Part shown: positions 1-7,808 of the stretch, piece by piece
How positions within the stretch are numbered: the first letter of the stretch is position 1
How the letters are laid out: each line of letters opens with the position of its first letter
DNA from: Geomonas anaerohicana
GTDB taxonomy: Bacteria > Desulfobacterota > Desulfuromonadia > Geobacterales > Geobacteraceae
Assembly (NCBI RefSeq): GCF_016458305.1
Contig: NZ_JAEMHL010000018.1
Span: 1-53,190 of the forward strand
Reading direction: 5' to 3'
DNA: 53,190 nucleotides
Position numbers and translations under genes: made by a program
The notes under the pieces: model-generated
The model's input: the letters and a program-made list of their open reading frames with translations, nothing else
The model's database searches: none
Told to the model about the DNA's origin: nothing

Positions 1-20
1 AATTACGTTGAGGGAACGAG

Positions 21-66
21 TGTCCACGATGTCCTGGCATCAAAATCTGTCCACGATGTCGTGGCA
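21..66. repeat. Two 19-bp direct repeats, possible IS end remnant
   Basis: Two copies of TGTCCACGATGTC(C/G)TGGCA lie at 21-39 and 48-66, 27 bp apart and differing at one base. The second contains a short palindrome, CCACGA-TG-TCGTGG. Tandem short repeats beginning TGTCCAC are typical of the ends of some insertion sequences (IS21-like ends come to mind). No transposase lies inside the window, so the assignment is a guess. The rest of 67-122 shows nothing recognisable. Confidence 0.35.
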
Positions 67-122
67 CTCAACATCTATGTTCTAGGTTCTACGCTAACCC
101 CCTGGGAATACCTGCAATTATA

Positions 123-230
123 GGGGACTGGCTCCGCCAGGTGCCTGTCCCCCTTGGTGCTGGGGGGGCGCTGGCCGAGCTGAAAGGAGCGTTCCGCTAG
201 AGGGACAGGCAACCTGACGGAGCCAGTCCC
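123..230. repeat. REP-like inverted pair, family 1
   Basis: The imperfect palindrome GGGACTGGCTCC...GCCTGTCCC at 123-152 recurs in inverted orientation at 202-230, with about 50 bp between the two. The arm plus spacer (ggagcgttccgctagaggga, 186-205) appears as its reverse complement in the pair at 48240-48343, so both are full-length copies of one element in opposite orientation. Half-elements occur near 16430, 26465 and 28916. No ORF is associated with it. This looks like a REP/BIME-type non-coding repeat. Confidence 0.8.
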
Positions 231-271
231 TTCTGCTGCGCACCTTCTCTGCAGAAAGGTCCATATTCCAT

Positions 272-1324
272 ATGCGTGTTGCCATCATCGCCATAACCGC
301 CAACGGCGCCGGGCTGGGTACGACGCTCAGGCGCGGACTGCCGCAGGGCACGCTCTTCGTTCTGGAGAAGCATGCCGCGGACGAGGCGGTGCCGTTCTCG
401 GAACGGGTGCCGACGCTCCTGGCACGGCTGTGGGCCGATTTCGACGGGTTCGTCTGCATCATGGCCACCGGCATCGTGGTCCGCTCCATTGCGCCCCTGC
501 TGCAGGGCAAAGAGCAGGACCCGGCAGTCGTGGCGATGGACGATGCGGGGCATTTCTCCATCTCCCTCCTCTCCGGCCATCTTGGAGGCGCCAACGCTCT
601 CGCCTCCCAATGCGCCGATCTTGCCGGCGCCACGGCGGTGATCACCACCGCGACCGACGCCAACGATCTCCCTTCCTTCGACATGCTGGCCAAGGAGAAT
701 GGCTGGCGCATCGAGGATCTGTCCCGGGTCAAGGTGCTGAACGCGCTGCTCCTGGAGGGGAAAGAGATTGCGGTTATTGACCCGACCGGAAAGGTGGCGG
801 CGTACTGCGGCGGGAAGGGGAACCTCCTCTTTGCGGAAGATTGGGAGCACGCGTTACAAAGCGGCGCCAAGGGCGTGGTGCTGGTGACCAACAGGCTGGT
901 GCCGGCCGGAATCGACCTGCAACGGACCCTGGTGCTGCGCCCGGTCGATCTCTGCCTCGGTATCGGCTGTAACCGCGGCACTACGGCGGACGAGATCGAG
1001 TCCGTTGTTGCCCGCCACCTGGCGCAGCTCTCCCTGTCGGAGCGGAGCATCAGGTGTCTGGCCAGCGCCCAGGCAAAGGCCGATGAAGAGGGGCTGCTGA
1101 CCTACGCGGAGAAGAAGGGTTTCCCGCTGATCTTTTTCGGCAGCGATGAATTGAACGGCGTCGACGCCCCCTCACCGCCGTCGGAGCATGCCTTCGCCGC
1201 CATCGGGGCGCGCGGGGTCGCCGAACCGGCCGCGCTGCTCGCCGCTGCGGGTGGCAAGCTGCAGCTGCACAAGGTGAAGGACGGCAACGTCACCCTCGCT
1301 ATTGCGCAGTTGCCGAATAAATAA
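272..1324 (+). CDS. cbiG: Cobalamin biosynthesis protein CbiG
   Basis: A 350-aa protein of the CbiG (cobalt-precorrin-5A hydrolase) family, which opens the delta-lactone ring and releases the C20 fragment as acetaldehyde in the anaerobic B12 pathway. The N-terminal part carries the characteristic stretch GFVCIMATGIVVR...LLSGHLGGAN (residues about 60-115). The C-terminal CbiG_C domain includes LCLGIGCNRGT (about 228-238) and PSPPSEHAFAAIGARGVAEPAAL. The start is the ATG at 272, preceded by a modest AAAGGT 12 nt upstream. It is followed by three further B12 genes in the same direction. The upstream spacing suggests that earlier operon genes lie outside the window or that the REP pair separates them. 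Confidence 0.92.
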   Translation: MRVAIIAITANGAGLGTTLRRGLPQGTLFVLEKHAADEAVPFSERVPTLLARLWADFDGFVCIMATGIVVRSIAPLLQGKEQDPAVVAMDDAGHFSISLLSGHLGGANALASQCADLAGATAVITTATDANDLPSFDMLAKENGWRIEDLSRVKVLNALLLEGKEIAVIDPTGKVAAYCGGKGNLLFAEDWEHALQSGAKGVVLVTNRLVPAGIDLQRTLVLRPVDLCLGIGCNRGTTADEIESVVARHLAQLSLSERSIRCLASAQAKADEEGLLTYAEKKGFPLIFFGSDELNGVDAPSPPSEHAFAAIGARGVAEPAALLAAAGGKLQLHKVKDGNVTLAIAQLPNK

Positions 1325-1350
1325 AAGCACCATAGCTCCTCCAGTCCACG

Positions 1351-1445
1351 CTCCTCCCCCCGGAGGGGGGAGGCTGGGAGGGGGGCTGCAGTAAACAGCC
1401 GAAGTTGCACCCCCTCCCCGACCCTCCCCCTCCGGGGGCGGGAGG
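1351..1445. repeat. REP-like inverted pair, family 2 (copy 1)
   Basis: Arms at 1351-1387 (CTCCTCCCCCCGGAGG...) and 1409-1445 (CCCTCCCCGACCCTCCC...) are inverted relative to each other and about 20 bp apart. The element fills the cbiG/cobJ-cobQ junction. Related pairs sit at the next two junctions of the operon. Confidence 0.85.
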
Positions 1446-1511
1446 ATGTGGGAGAAAAGGCGCGGCGGTCGATGTGCAAGCGGTAATCAAAGAGATAGAG
1501 GTTCCAGTTTA

Positions 1512-3974
1512 ATGTCCAAGCTCTACGTTGTAGGGATCGGCCCCGGCGGGCTGAACCACATGACCATCGAGGCGCGTCAGGCGATCGAGGACGCAGATGT
1601 CATCGTCGGCTACCAGGCCTACCTCGACTTCATTCAGCCGCTTCTTGCCGGCAAGATCCTTTATTCCTCCGGCATGATGCGCGAGGTTGAGCGTTGCTCC
1701 CAAGCCCTCACCATCGCCGCGTCCGGCAAGACGGTGGCGCTCGTTTCCAGCGGCGACGCCGGGATCTACGGTATGGCCGGCCTGGCGCTGGAACTGGCCG
1801 ACGAACCGGACGCGCCCGAGGGCGTCGAGGTCGTCGTTATTCCGGGTGTCTCGGCAGTGCAGGCCGCGGCGTCGGTCCTTGGCGCGCCGCTCATGCACGA
1901 CTTCGCCGTCATCTCCCTCTCCGACTTGCTGACCCCGCTCGATAAGATCCGTCAACGACTGAGGGCCGCGGCCGAGGCGGATTTCGTGGTGGCACTGTAC
2001 AACCCGCGCAGCAAGGGGCGCACCACGCAGATCGAGGAGGCGGCTGCCATCCTGATCGCGGCGCGCGGCCCGCAGGTACCGGTCGGCATCGTCCGCAACG
2101 CCTGCCGGGACGGCGAGGAGCGCATCGTCACAACCTTGGGCGACATGCTGAACCACCCGATCGACATGTTCTCCATCGTCATCGTCGGCAACGCCTCGAC
2201 CCGGCTCTGCAAGGACGGCAGGATCGTCACCCCGCGCGGTTACGCCACCCGCGGCGAGAGCCAGAATCCCAACCGCAGGAAACGGGGCACGGGGGCGCAT
2301 GCCGATGCCCCGAGCACCGATCCGCACGCCGTGATGTTCTGCGGCACCGGGTCCGACGTGGGTAAATCGGTGCTCACCGCCGGTTTCTGCCGTATCCTCA
2401 AGCGCCACGGGCTCTCGGTCGCTCCTTTCAAGTCCCAGAACATGGCGCTCAACTCGGCGGTGACCCCCGAAGGGGGCGAGATCGGGCGCGCCCAGGGCGT
2501 GCAGGCCGAGGCGTGCGGCATCCCGCCCCACACCGACATGAACCCGATCCTGTTGAAGCCCAACTCCGATACCGGCAGCCAGGTGATCGTGCAGGGCAAG
2601 GTCGTGCGCAACATGGGCGTCAAGGAGTACAACGCCTACAAGCCGGAGGCCTTCCTGAAAGTGCGGGAGAGTTTCCAGAGGCTGCGCGAGTGCTTTTCCT
2701 TCATCGTCATGGAAGGGGCCGGGAGCATCGCCGAGATCAACCTGCGCGAGCACGACATTGCTAACCTCAAGGTAGCAGCCATGGCCGGTGCACCGGTGAT
2801 CCTGGTGGCGGACATCGACCGGGGCGGCGTCTTCGCGCAGATCGTCGGCACCCTCGAACTGCTCACGCCGGAAGAGAAGGCGCTGGTGCAGGGTGTCATC
2901 ATCAACAAGTTCCGCGGCGACGTCTCGCTGCTCGACTCGGGCATCGAGTACGTGGAGCGGCGCACCGGCGTCCCGGTCCTGGGCGTGCTCCCCTGGTTCA
3001 AGGGGCTTGCCCTCCCGGAAGAGGACAGCGTTGCACTGCAGAAGAAGCCGGCGGCACCCAAGGGGCTGCGTTCTGCCGAGAAGTTACGCGTGGGCGTGGT
3101 GCGCCTGCCGCGCATCTCCAACTACACCGATTTCTCAGTTCTCGAGGCGGAGCCGGATGTGGACCTCTACTACATCCATTCGCCCTGGCTGGTGGAGACC
3201 ATGGACCTCGTCATCATCCCGGGGACCAAGTCGACCATCGCCGATCTCGTCGCCATCAAAGAGCAGGGGATCGCCGATGCCCTGTGCCGCTACCAGGGGC
3301 CGGTGGTCGGCATCTGCGGCGGCTACCAGATGCTCGGCGCTACCGTGAACGACCCGGACCGGGTGGAGTCCGGTCTGGAAAGCACGGAGGGCTTGGGACT
3401 CCTGGACGTGGTGACCACCATGCTCAAGGAGAAGCAGACCCACCAGGCCGAAGGCGAGTTGCTGCCGGCCGGGCTGGGGGTGGCGCCGGGATGCAGTGCC
3501 GCTGTCGCCGGGTACGAGATTCACATGGGCGAAAGCGTGCTCGGCAGCGGCGCGAGCCCGTTCGCGCGGATCAGCAGCCGTTCCGGGGCGGACACCGACC
3601 TGGAAGATGGTGCCGTCTCCGCCGATGGCAGAGTGTTCGGCACCTACCTGCACGGGATCTTCGACAACCATGCTTTCCGTACCGGATTCCTGAACCGGAT
3701 CAGGCGGCAGAAGGGGATCCCGGAGCGGGCGGAAGCGGCGCTTGCGCCCGACCCGTTCGATGAGCTCGCGGTGCACATGGAAAAGCACCTCGACCTGGAG
3801 CGGATCTTCCAGATCTGCGGCATCTCGCCACGGCGGGTTCCCCCTCCCCAACCCTCCCCCTCCGGGGGAGGGAGCCATGCAGCGTTGGCTGTTCAAGAGA
3901 ATCGCCAGGAGCCGATCCTCCTCCCCCCGGAGGGGGGAGGTCGGGAGGGGGGCTCTGAACCCACCCTCGCATGA
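1512..3974 (+). CDS. Fused precorrin-3B C17-methyltransferase / cobyric acid synthase
   Basis: An 820-aa two-enzyme fusion. Residues about 1-250 are CobJ/CbiH, the SAM-dependent C17 methylase/ring-contraction enzyme: LYVVGIGPGG, SSGDAGIYGMA, VIPGVSAVQAAAS, ALYNPRSKGR. A linker of about 20 residues rich in R, G and A follows. From about residue 274 (2331) comes CobQ/CbiP, which amidates side chains b, d, e and g: the P-loop-like GTGSDVGKS, KSQNMALNS and the class I glutaminase triad region GICGGYQM (nucleophile Cys), YEIHMGES and GTYLHGIFDN. The ATG at 1512 was chosen over an ORF opening at 1446, whose first 22 codons fall in the repeat. GTG at 2331 could allow separate CobQ translation. The last 47 or so residues are encoded by a repeat. 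The stop overlaps cbiB by ATGA. Confidence 0.9.
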   Translation: MSKLYVVGIGPGGLNHMTIEARQAIEDADVIVGYQAYLDFIQPLLAGKILYSSGMMREVERCSQALTIAASGKTVALVSSGDAGIYGMAGLALELADEPDAPEGVEVVVIPGVSAVQAAASVLGAPLMHDFAVISLSDLLTPLDKIRQRLRAAAEADFVVALYNPRSKGRTTQIEEAAAILIAARGPQVPVGIVRNACRDGEERIVTTLGDMLNHPIDMFSIVIVGNASTRLCKDGRIVTPRGYATRGESQNPNRRKRGTGAHADAPSTDPHAVMFCGTGSDVGKSVLTAGFCRILKRHGLSVAPFKSQNMALNSAVTPEGGEIGRAQGVQAEACGIPPHTDMNPILLKPNSDTGSQVIVQGKVVRNMGVKEYNAYKPEAFLKVRESFQRLRECFSFIVMEGAGSIAEINLREHDIANLKVAAMAGAPVILVADIDRGGVFAQIVGTLELLTPEEKALVQGVIINKFRGDVSLLDSGIEYVERRTGVPVLGVLPWFKGLALPEEDSVALQKKPAAPKGLRSAEKLRVGVVRLPRISNYTDFSVLEAEPDVDLYYIHSPWLVETMDLVIIPGTKSTIADLVAIKEQGIADALCRYQGPVVGICGGYQMLGATVNDPDRVESGLESTEGLGLLDVVTTMLKEKQTHQAEGELLPAGLGVAPGCSAAVAGYEIHMGESVLGSGASPFARISSRSGADTDLEDGAVSADGRVFGTYLHGIFDNHAFRTGFLNRIRRQKGIPERAEAALAPDPFDELAVHMEKHLDLERIFQICGISPRRVPPPQPSPSGGGSHAALAVQENRQEPILLPPEGGGREGGSEPTLA
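3839..3954. repeat. REP-like inverted pair, family 2 (copy 2), inside coding sequence
   Basis: Arms at 3839-3873 and 3917-3954 have the same C-rich/G-rich pattern as the element at 1351-1445. Here it lies within the 3' end of the cobJ-cobQ ORF and is read in frame as a Pro/Gly/Ser-rich tail (PPPQPSPSGGG ... PPEGGGREGG). The catalytic fold appears to end just before it, at FQICGIS. Confidence 0.85.
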
Positions 3975-4936
3975 TGATGTCCATTGACGCCAACATTGCC
4001 GTAGTGCTTGGCGCCGTGCTGCTGGACCTGGCCCTAGGGGACCCGCGTGCTTTGCCGCATCCGGTGGTCGGTATCGGCGAGTTGATATCTTCGCTGGAAA
4101 AGCCGCTGCGCCGCATGATCCCGAACGCACGCGTGGCTGGTGTGGCACTGCTGGTGATCACCGTCGGCGTCAGTTATGTGCTGGCGGCGTCGCTCATCTA
4201 TGCCGCTGCCCAGCTTGCCCCGGCAGCCGGCTTTGTGGTCTCCCTCTACCTTGCCTGGGTTTCGCTGGCGGCGCGCTCGCTGCACCTGGAGTCGGCCAAG
4301 GTGGTGCGGGCGCTGCAAGATGGCGATCTTCCCGCCGCCAGGGTGGCGCTGTCGTACATCGTCGGGCGCGAGACCGCTGAGCTGGACGAGCCGGAGATCA
4401 TCCGGGGCGCGGTGGAGACCGTGGCGGAAAACACCGGCGACGGCGTGATCGCCCCGCTGTTCTACCTGGTGCTGGGCGGCCCCGCGCTGGCCATCGCTTA
4501 CAAGGCGGTGAACACGCTCGATTCCATGGTCGGCTACAAGAACGAGCGCTACCTGGAGTATGGCTGGGCGTCGGCACGCTTTGACGATCTGGCCAATTAC
4601 CTTCCGGCGCGGCTGACCGGGCTCCTCATGGTGCTGGCGGCGCCGCTGTGCGGGTTGAACGGTGGCGGTGCCTGGCGGATTTTGCGCCGGGACGGCAGGA
4701 ACCATTCCTCGCCCAACAGCGGATTTCCCGAGGCGGCGGCCGCGGGTGCGCTCGGTGTCAGGTTGGGCGGGGCGAACCGCTACTTCGGAAAGATCGTGGA
4801 GAAGCCGACCATCGGCGACCCGGTATTGCCGCTGTCCCAGGCGAGCTACGCCGGGGTGGTGCGGCTGATGTACGGCAGCGAAGCGCTGCTGGTGGCTGGT
4901 TGGCTGCTAGGAGTGGCAGTAGCAGGACGTTTTTAA
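3971..4936 (+). CDS. cbiB: Adenosylcobinamide-phosphate synthase CbiB
   Basis: A 321-aa integral membrane protein of the CbiB/CobD family. It attaches (R)-1-amino-2-propanol (phosphate) to adenosylcobyric acid. Visible family signatures are LDLALGDPRALPHPVVGIG near the N-terminus, VETVAENTGDGVIAPLFY (about 143-160), YKAVNTLDSMVGYKNERY and FPEAAAAGALGVRLGG. Hydrophobic segments are spread through the chain. Three consecutive candidate start codons (ATGATGATG, 3971-3979) overlap the upstream stop, implying translational coupling to cobJ-cobQ. It lies directly upstream of cobD, whose product makes the aminopropanol phosphate substrate, so the two steps are adjacent. Confidence 0.93.
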   Translation: MMMSIDANIAVVLGAVLLDLALGDPRALPHPVVGIGELISSLEKPLRRMIPNARVAGVALLVITVGVSYVLAASLIYAAAQLAPAAGFVVSLYLAWVSLAARSLHLESAKVVRALQDGDLPAARVALSYIVGRETAELDEPEIIRGAVETVAENTGDGVIAPLFYLVLGGPALAIAYKAVNTLDSMVGYKNERYLEYGWASARFDDLANYLPARLTGLLMVLAAPLCGLNGGGAWRILRRDGRNHSSPNSGFPEAAAAGALGVRLGGANRYFGKIVEKPTIGDPVLPLSQASYAGVVRLMYGSEALLVAGWLLGVAVAGRF

Positions 4937-4956
4937 AAGGGGTACGCCTGTATATG

Positions 4957-5048
4957 CCTCCCCCCGGAGGGGGAGGTTGGAGGGGGGGGACGCAGTCAGC
5001 GAAAGGATGTATCCCCCTCCCTGGCCCTCCCCCTCCGGGGGAGGGGAC
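4957..5048. repeat. REP-like inverted pair, family 2 (copy 3)
   Basis: Arms at 4957-4990 and 5011-5048 match the elements at 1351 and 3839. It fills most of the 161-bp gap between cbiB and cobD and leaves only the cobD ribosome binding site outside it. Confidence 0.85.
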
Positions 5049-5097
5049 GCGAGGGACGGCGGGGCAGCCGCACTGTCGGAGGCGGAAAAGGTAACGT

Positions 5098-6177
5098 ATG
5101 GCAATCGCACATGAACATGGCGGCAACGTCTTTGCTGTGGCCAGGAACCTCGGGCTGGCGCCGGAGCGGATCATCGATTTTTCCGCCAGCATCAATCCGC
5201 TGGGGATGGCTCCGGGGGTGCGCGAGGCGCTGACGCAGAGCCTGGACCGCCTGCTCCATTATCCGGACAAGGGGGCCACCGAGCTGAAGCAGGCGCTGGC
5301 CGGCTACCACGGCGTGGAATCTGCCGAGATCGCCGTCGCCAACGGCTCGACGGAACTGATACACCTGCTGCCGCGCACCTTCGCCGGGCGCAAGGCGCTG
5401 GTCGTGGCGCCGGCCTTTGCGGAATATGCCCTGGCCCTGGAGCGGGCGGGGTGGCAGATCGACTACTTCACCCTGTCGCCCGACGTCGATTTTGCACTCG
5501 ATACGGCTGCGCTGGGGGAAAGGCTCTCTGCCGGGTACGACATGCTGTTCCTGTGCAATCCCGGCAACCCGGCCGGCAACCTCCTGCCGTTGCAGGACGT
5601 CACCCGGGTCATCGACCTGTGCCGGGAGAGCGGCACCTTCCTGGTGCTCGACGAGGCCTTCATAGATTTCTGCGAGGAGGAGTCGGCGAAGCACCTGGTA
5701 CGTGGCAACCCGCGCGCGGTTCTGCTCCGCTCCATGACCAAGTTCTTCGGCATTCCTGGGCTGCGCCTGGGTTACGCCATTGCCGCTGCGGACACTATTG
5801 CGCAGATCGTCGCGCAGCAGGACCCCTGGAACGTCAATACCGCGGCCCAGGTGGCCGGCATCGCTTCGCTGGCGGATCAAGAGTACTGCCGCCGCACCAG
5901 GAGCTACATCGACCGGGAGCGTGCGAGACTTGCGGCCGCGCTCACGGAGATCCCGGGGCTGCAGGTTTTCAGCGGGCGGGCCAATTACGTGCTGGTTCGG
6001 ATTCTGCGCCAGGGGATGAGCGCGAGGCAGTTGCGCGAGGCGCTGCTTGCCAAGGGGATACTGATCCGGGACTGCGGCAACTTCCAGGGGCTGGATGCCA
6101 GCTTCTTCAGGGTGGCGGTAAGGCTCGAGGAAGAGGATGATTTGCTGCTGCGGGCGGTGGCGGCGGAGTTGGGGTAG
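5098..6177 (+). CDS. cobD: Threonine-phosphate decarboxylase CobD
   Basis: A 359-aa PLP enzyme of the class I/II aminotransferase fold. It resembles CobD, which decarboxylates L-threonine O-3-phosphate to (R)-1-amino-2-propanol phosphate for the B12 nucleotide loop. Diagnostic segments are HGGNVFAVARNLG at the N-terminus, DFSASINPLG, YPDKGATELKQALA, NPGNPAGNLL, the aspartate region LVLDEAFIDF and the Schiff-base lysine motif SMTKFFGIPGLRLGYA (about 214-229). The ATG at 5098 follows GGAGG with suitable spacing. The fold alone would also fit histidinol-phosphate aminotransferase, but the N-terminal HGGN motif and the B12 operon context support CobD. Confidence 0.9.
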   Translation: MAIAHEHGGNVFAVARNLGLAPERIIDFSASINPLGMAPGVREALTQSLDRLLHYPDKGATELKQALAGYHGVESAEIAVANGSTELIHLLPRTFAGRKALVVAPAFAEYALALERAGWQIDYFTLSPDVDFALDTAALGERLSAGYDMLFLCNPGNPAGNLLPLQDVTRVIDLCRESGTFLVLDEAFIDFCEEESAKHLVRGNPRAVLLRSMTKFFGIPGLRLGYAIAAADTIAQIVAQQDPWNVNTAAQVAGIASLADQEYCRRTRSYIDRERARLAAALTEIPGLQVFSGRANYVLVRILRQGMSARQLREALLAKGILIRDCGNFQGLDASFFRVAVRLEEEDDLLLRAVAAELG

Positions 6178-6196
6178 GTTTTGGGGCACGGAAAGG

Positions 6197-6248
6197 CAAA
6201 TCCCCTCTGTCTCCCCTTTCACAAGGGGAGGACGTTGGGGGCTGGGGC
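6197..6248. repeat. C-rich palindromic repeat downstream of cobD
   Basis: TCCCCTTTCACAAGGGGA with flanking C/G-rich arms lies just after the cobD stop. It resembles the other intergenic palindromes of this window but is a different family from the three in the operon. It may limit 3' decay. Confidence 0.5.
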
Positions 6249-6264
6249 GTTCGGGACGAAGCAA

Positions 6265-6298
6265 GAAAAAAAGGCCAACCGGATGCCCGGTTGGCCTT
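6265..6298 (-). terminator. Rho-independent terminator of the PilZ gene
   Basis: A perfect 12-bp stem (6271-6282 with 6287-6298) has a 4-nt loop. Read on the minus strand, it is followed by a T run (complement of 6265-6270). It lies 43 bp beyond the PilZ stop. On the plus strand there is no T tract, so it ends cobD transcripts less well. Confidence 0.85.
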
Positions 6299-6340
6299 GT
6301 CAGTTGCGGCATTACATGCTTCTCGCTGTCCTATGAGCAA

Positions 6341-7075
6341 TTACGAAGCATTCGAAAGTGAGTAGAAGTCCTTGCGGCACAGCCTGATACGCTTGATCTC
6401 TTCGTTGCAGACGTAACGGACTATGGCGTCGCGGTCCCGCTCGTTGATATGCATGAAACGCAGACCGGCACTGTGGATCACGCCATCGCCGCTGTCGATC
6501 TTGTCGCAGTGCATCACCTGGGCAACCACCGGCACAACTTTCGGCTCGGGCAGCGGCAGATGGAAGGTGGCATAGACGATGTCGTCCCGCGTCATCTCCA
6601 TCTCGGTCTCGGTACGTAACCCGCCGCCGCTGATGTTGACGATCCTGGGCAGGCTGCTCTGCGACGCTACCCGCAATCCCGCGGTGCCGCTTTCCTCGGC
6701 GGTCCCCGCGGTCACATTGAACAGGATGACGGGGATGTCGGTGCTGAGGCGGAAATATTCCCTCTGGTCCTCGGGCATCACGCGGTCGGTGAAGGCGACC
6801 CGCAGATCTTCCTCACCCTGGTCGTCCAGCACTACCCCTTTACATCGATAGCTGTTGCCGCCAACGCCGACCCGGACCACCAGCGGCGCTTCGGGCCGCA
6901 GTAGAACCCCCTCGGGGAGTTTCTCGCGGGAGAGCCTCAGGCGGACTTCGGCGTCGTTTATCTCGGTGACTATCGCGCCGTCATTGAAAACCGTATCCCC
7001 CGACAATGCCACTTCGACCCGGGCTTTTTGGCCAGGCTGGAAGTAGTCCTTATAGTTGTAGGTTCCGTTTTGCAT
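6341..7075 (-). CDS. PilZ-domain c-di-GMP-binding protein (YcgR-like)
   Basis: A 244-aa cytoplasmic protein. Residues about 1-100 form a YcgR-like N-terminal barrel domain (FQPGQKARVEV...). The C-terminal PilZ domain has both c-di-GMP-binding motifs: RxxxR as DQREYFRLS (about 104-112) and the (D/N)xSxxG equivalent as NISGGGLR (about 147-154). This predicts a c-di-GMP receptor, probably acting on motility or surface behaviour. No flagellar gene is near, so the target is unknown. It is monocistronic, with its own terminator downstream. The ribosome binding site before the ATG is weak (GGGCGGCG). A GGDEF cyclase gene is 3.3 kb away but is not co-transcribed. Confidence 0.88.
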   Translation of the reverse strand: MQNGTYNYKDYFQPGQKARVEVALSGDTVFNDGAIVTEINDAEVRLRLSREKLPEGVLLRPEAPLVVRVGVGGNSYRCKGVVLDDQGEEDLRVAFTDRVMPEDQREYFRLSTDIPVILFNVTAGTAEESGTAGLRVASQSSLPRIVNISGGGLRTETEMEMTRDDIVYATFHLPLPEPKVVPVVAQVMHCDKIDSGDGVIHSAGLRFMHINERDRDAIVRYVCNEEIKRIRLCRKDFYSLSNAS

Positions 7076-7314
7076 GTGACGCCGCCCACCAAATGAAATA
7101 ACCGCATAGCAACAGCCGTTTACGGATGCAATACAGACGCCAAGGATGCCCCGGACAACGGTGGGGCGTCCAACTTGCTGATCTGACGAGGTTGCCCCCT
7201 TCAGGTCTTTTAATCATGACACGGTTGCTCCGTCAAAGACCGGAATGAGTTGTGCCATATCACCGGAAGCGCTGGAATCTTAACGCAAAGCGTCTTTTAA
7301 TTACAATATTTTTC
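7076..7314. other. Intergenic region between pilZ and zur
   Basis: A gene-free stretch of about 240 bp separates two divergent genes. It is A+T-richer towards the right. No clear repeat or RNA structure was seen, and it presumably holds the pilZ promoter on the minus strand. Confidence 0.4.
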
Positions 7315-7342
7315 TTGACAAGAAGACCATGCTGGCTATCCT
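7315..7342 (+). promoter_or_regulatory. Sigma-70-type promoter of the zur-znu operon
   Basis: TTGACA at 7315-7320, a 16-bp spacer and TATCCT at 7337-7342 predict a transcript start near 7349. The longest possible ORF for the regulator would open with an ATG at 7329 inside this promoter, which argues for translation from the ATG at 7374 instead. Confidence 0.65.
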
Positions 7343-7364
7343 AAAACGAAATCATTTCTATTTA
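7342..7364. promoter_or_regulatory. 23-bp dyad, candidate Zur/Fur operator
   Basis: TAAA-nn-GAAAT-C-ATTTC-nn-TTTA is a dyad with 9 of 11 positions symmetric per arm. It overlaps the last base of the -10 box and the predicted transcript start. Fur-family operators are A+T-rich dyads of about this size. The position implies autorepression of the zinc-uptake operon. Binding is inferred, not shown. Confidence 0.55.
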
Positions 7365-7373
7365 GAGGCGGGT

Positions 7374-7808
7374 ATGGACCAGCGTCACGCATCGGCCTTG
7401 AAGGCCGCCGGCATGAAGGCGACGCCGAAGAGGCTGGCGATCCTCGAGATGCTCGAGGCGGAGCCGGGATACGCAAGCCCGGAGGAACTGTGGAAGAGGT
7501 TGAAGGATCGTTTCGACCGGCTGGGCCTTCCCACGGTGTACCGTAACCTCGAGGAACTCTCTGCGAGCGGCGTCCTTTCCAAGGTGATCCACCCTAATCG
7601 CCAGCTTTACTACTATTTCTGCAGCAACCGCGAGCACCATCACCACTTCGTCTGCCTTTCATGCCGCAAGGTCGAGGATATCCCGGCTTGCGGCATCGAA
7701 GCGTTGGAGCAGGAAGTGTCCAAGCGTAACGGCGGGAAGGTGCTCTCGCACATCCTGCAGTTGAACGGACTGTGCGGCGGCTGCGCCGACAACGGGGAAA
7801 AACAATGA
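7374..7808 (+). CDS. zur: Fur-family regulator, probably Zur
   Basis: A 144-aa Fur-family repressor. The N-terminal winged helix includes ATPKRLAILEMLE and the recognition region LGLPTVYRNLEEL (about 53-65). The dimerisation/metal part has the HHHHFVCLSCRKVED motif and a second Cys pair, CGGC, near the C-terminus, making the usual structural zinc site. It is the first gene of an operon with znuA, znuC and znuB, which makes a zinc-responsive role more likely than iron or peroxide sensing. The ATG at 7374 lies after GAGGCGGG and outside the promoter. The stop overlaps the znuA start as ATGA. Confidence 0.85.
   Translation: MDQRHASALKAAGMKATPKRLAILEMLEAEPGYASPEELWKRLKDRFDRLGLPTVYRNLEELSASGVLSKVIHPNRQLYYYFCSNREHHHHFVCLSCRKVEDIPACGIEALEQEVSKRNGGKVLSHILQLNGLCGGCADNGEKQ

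Noticed and set aside
1509..2753. 414-aa antisense frame in cobJ-cobQ
   Set aside because: It lacks any family motif and lies opposite two well-conserved enzymes.
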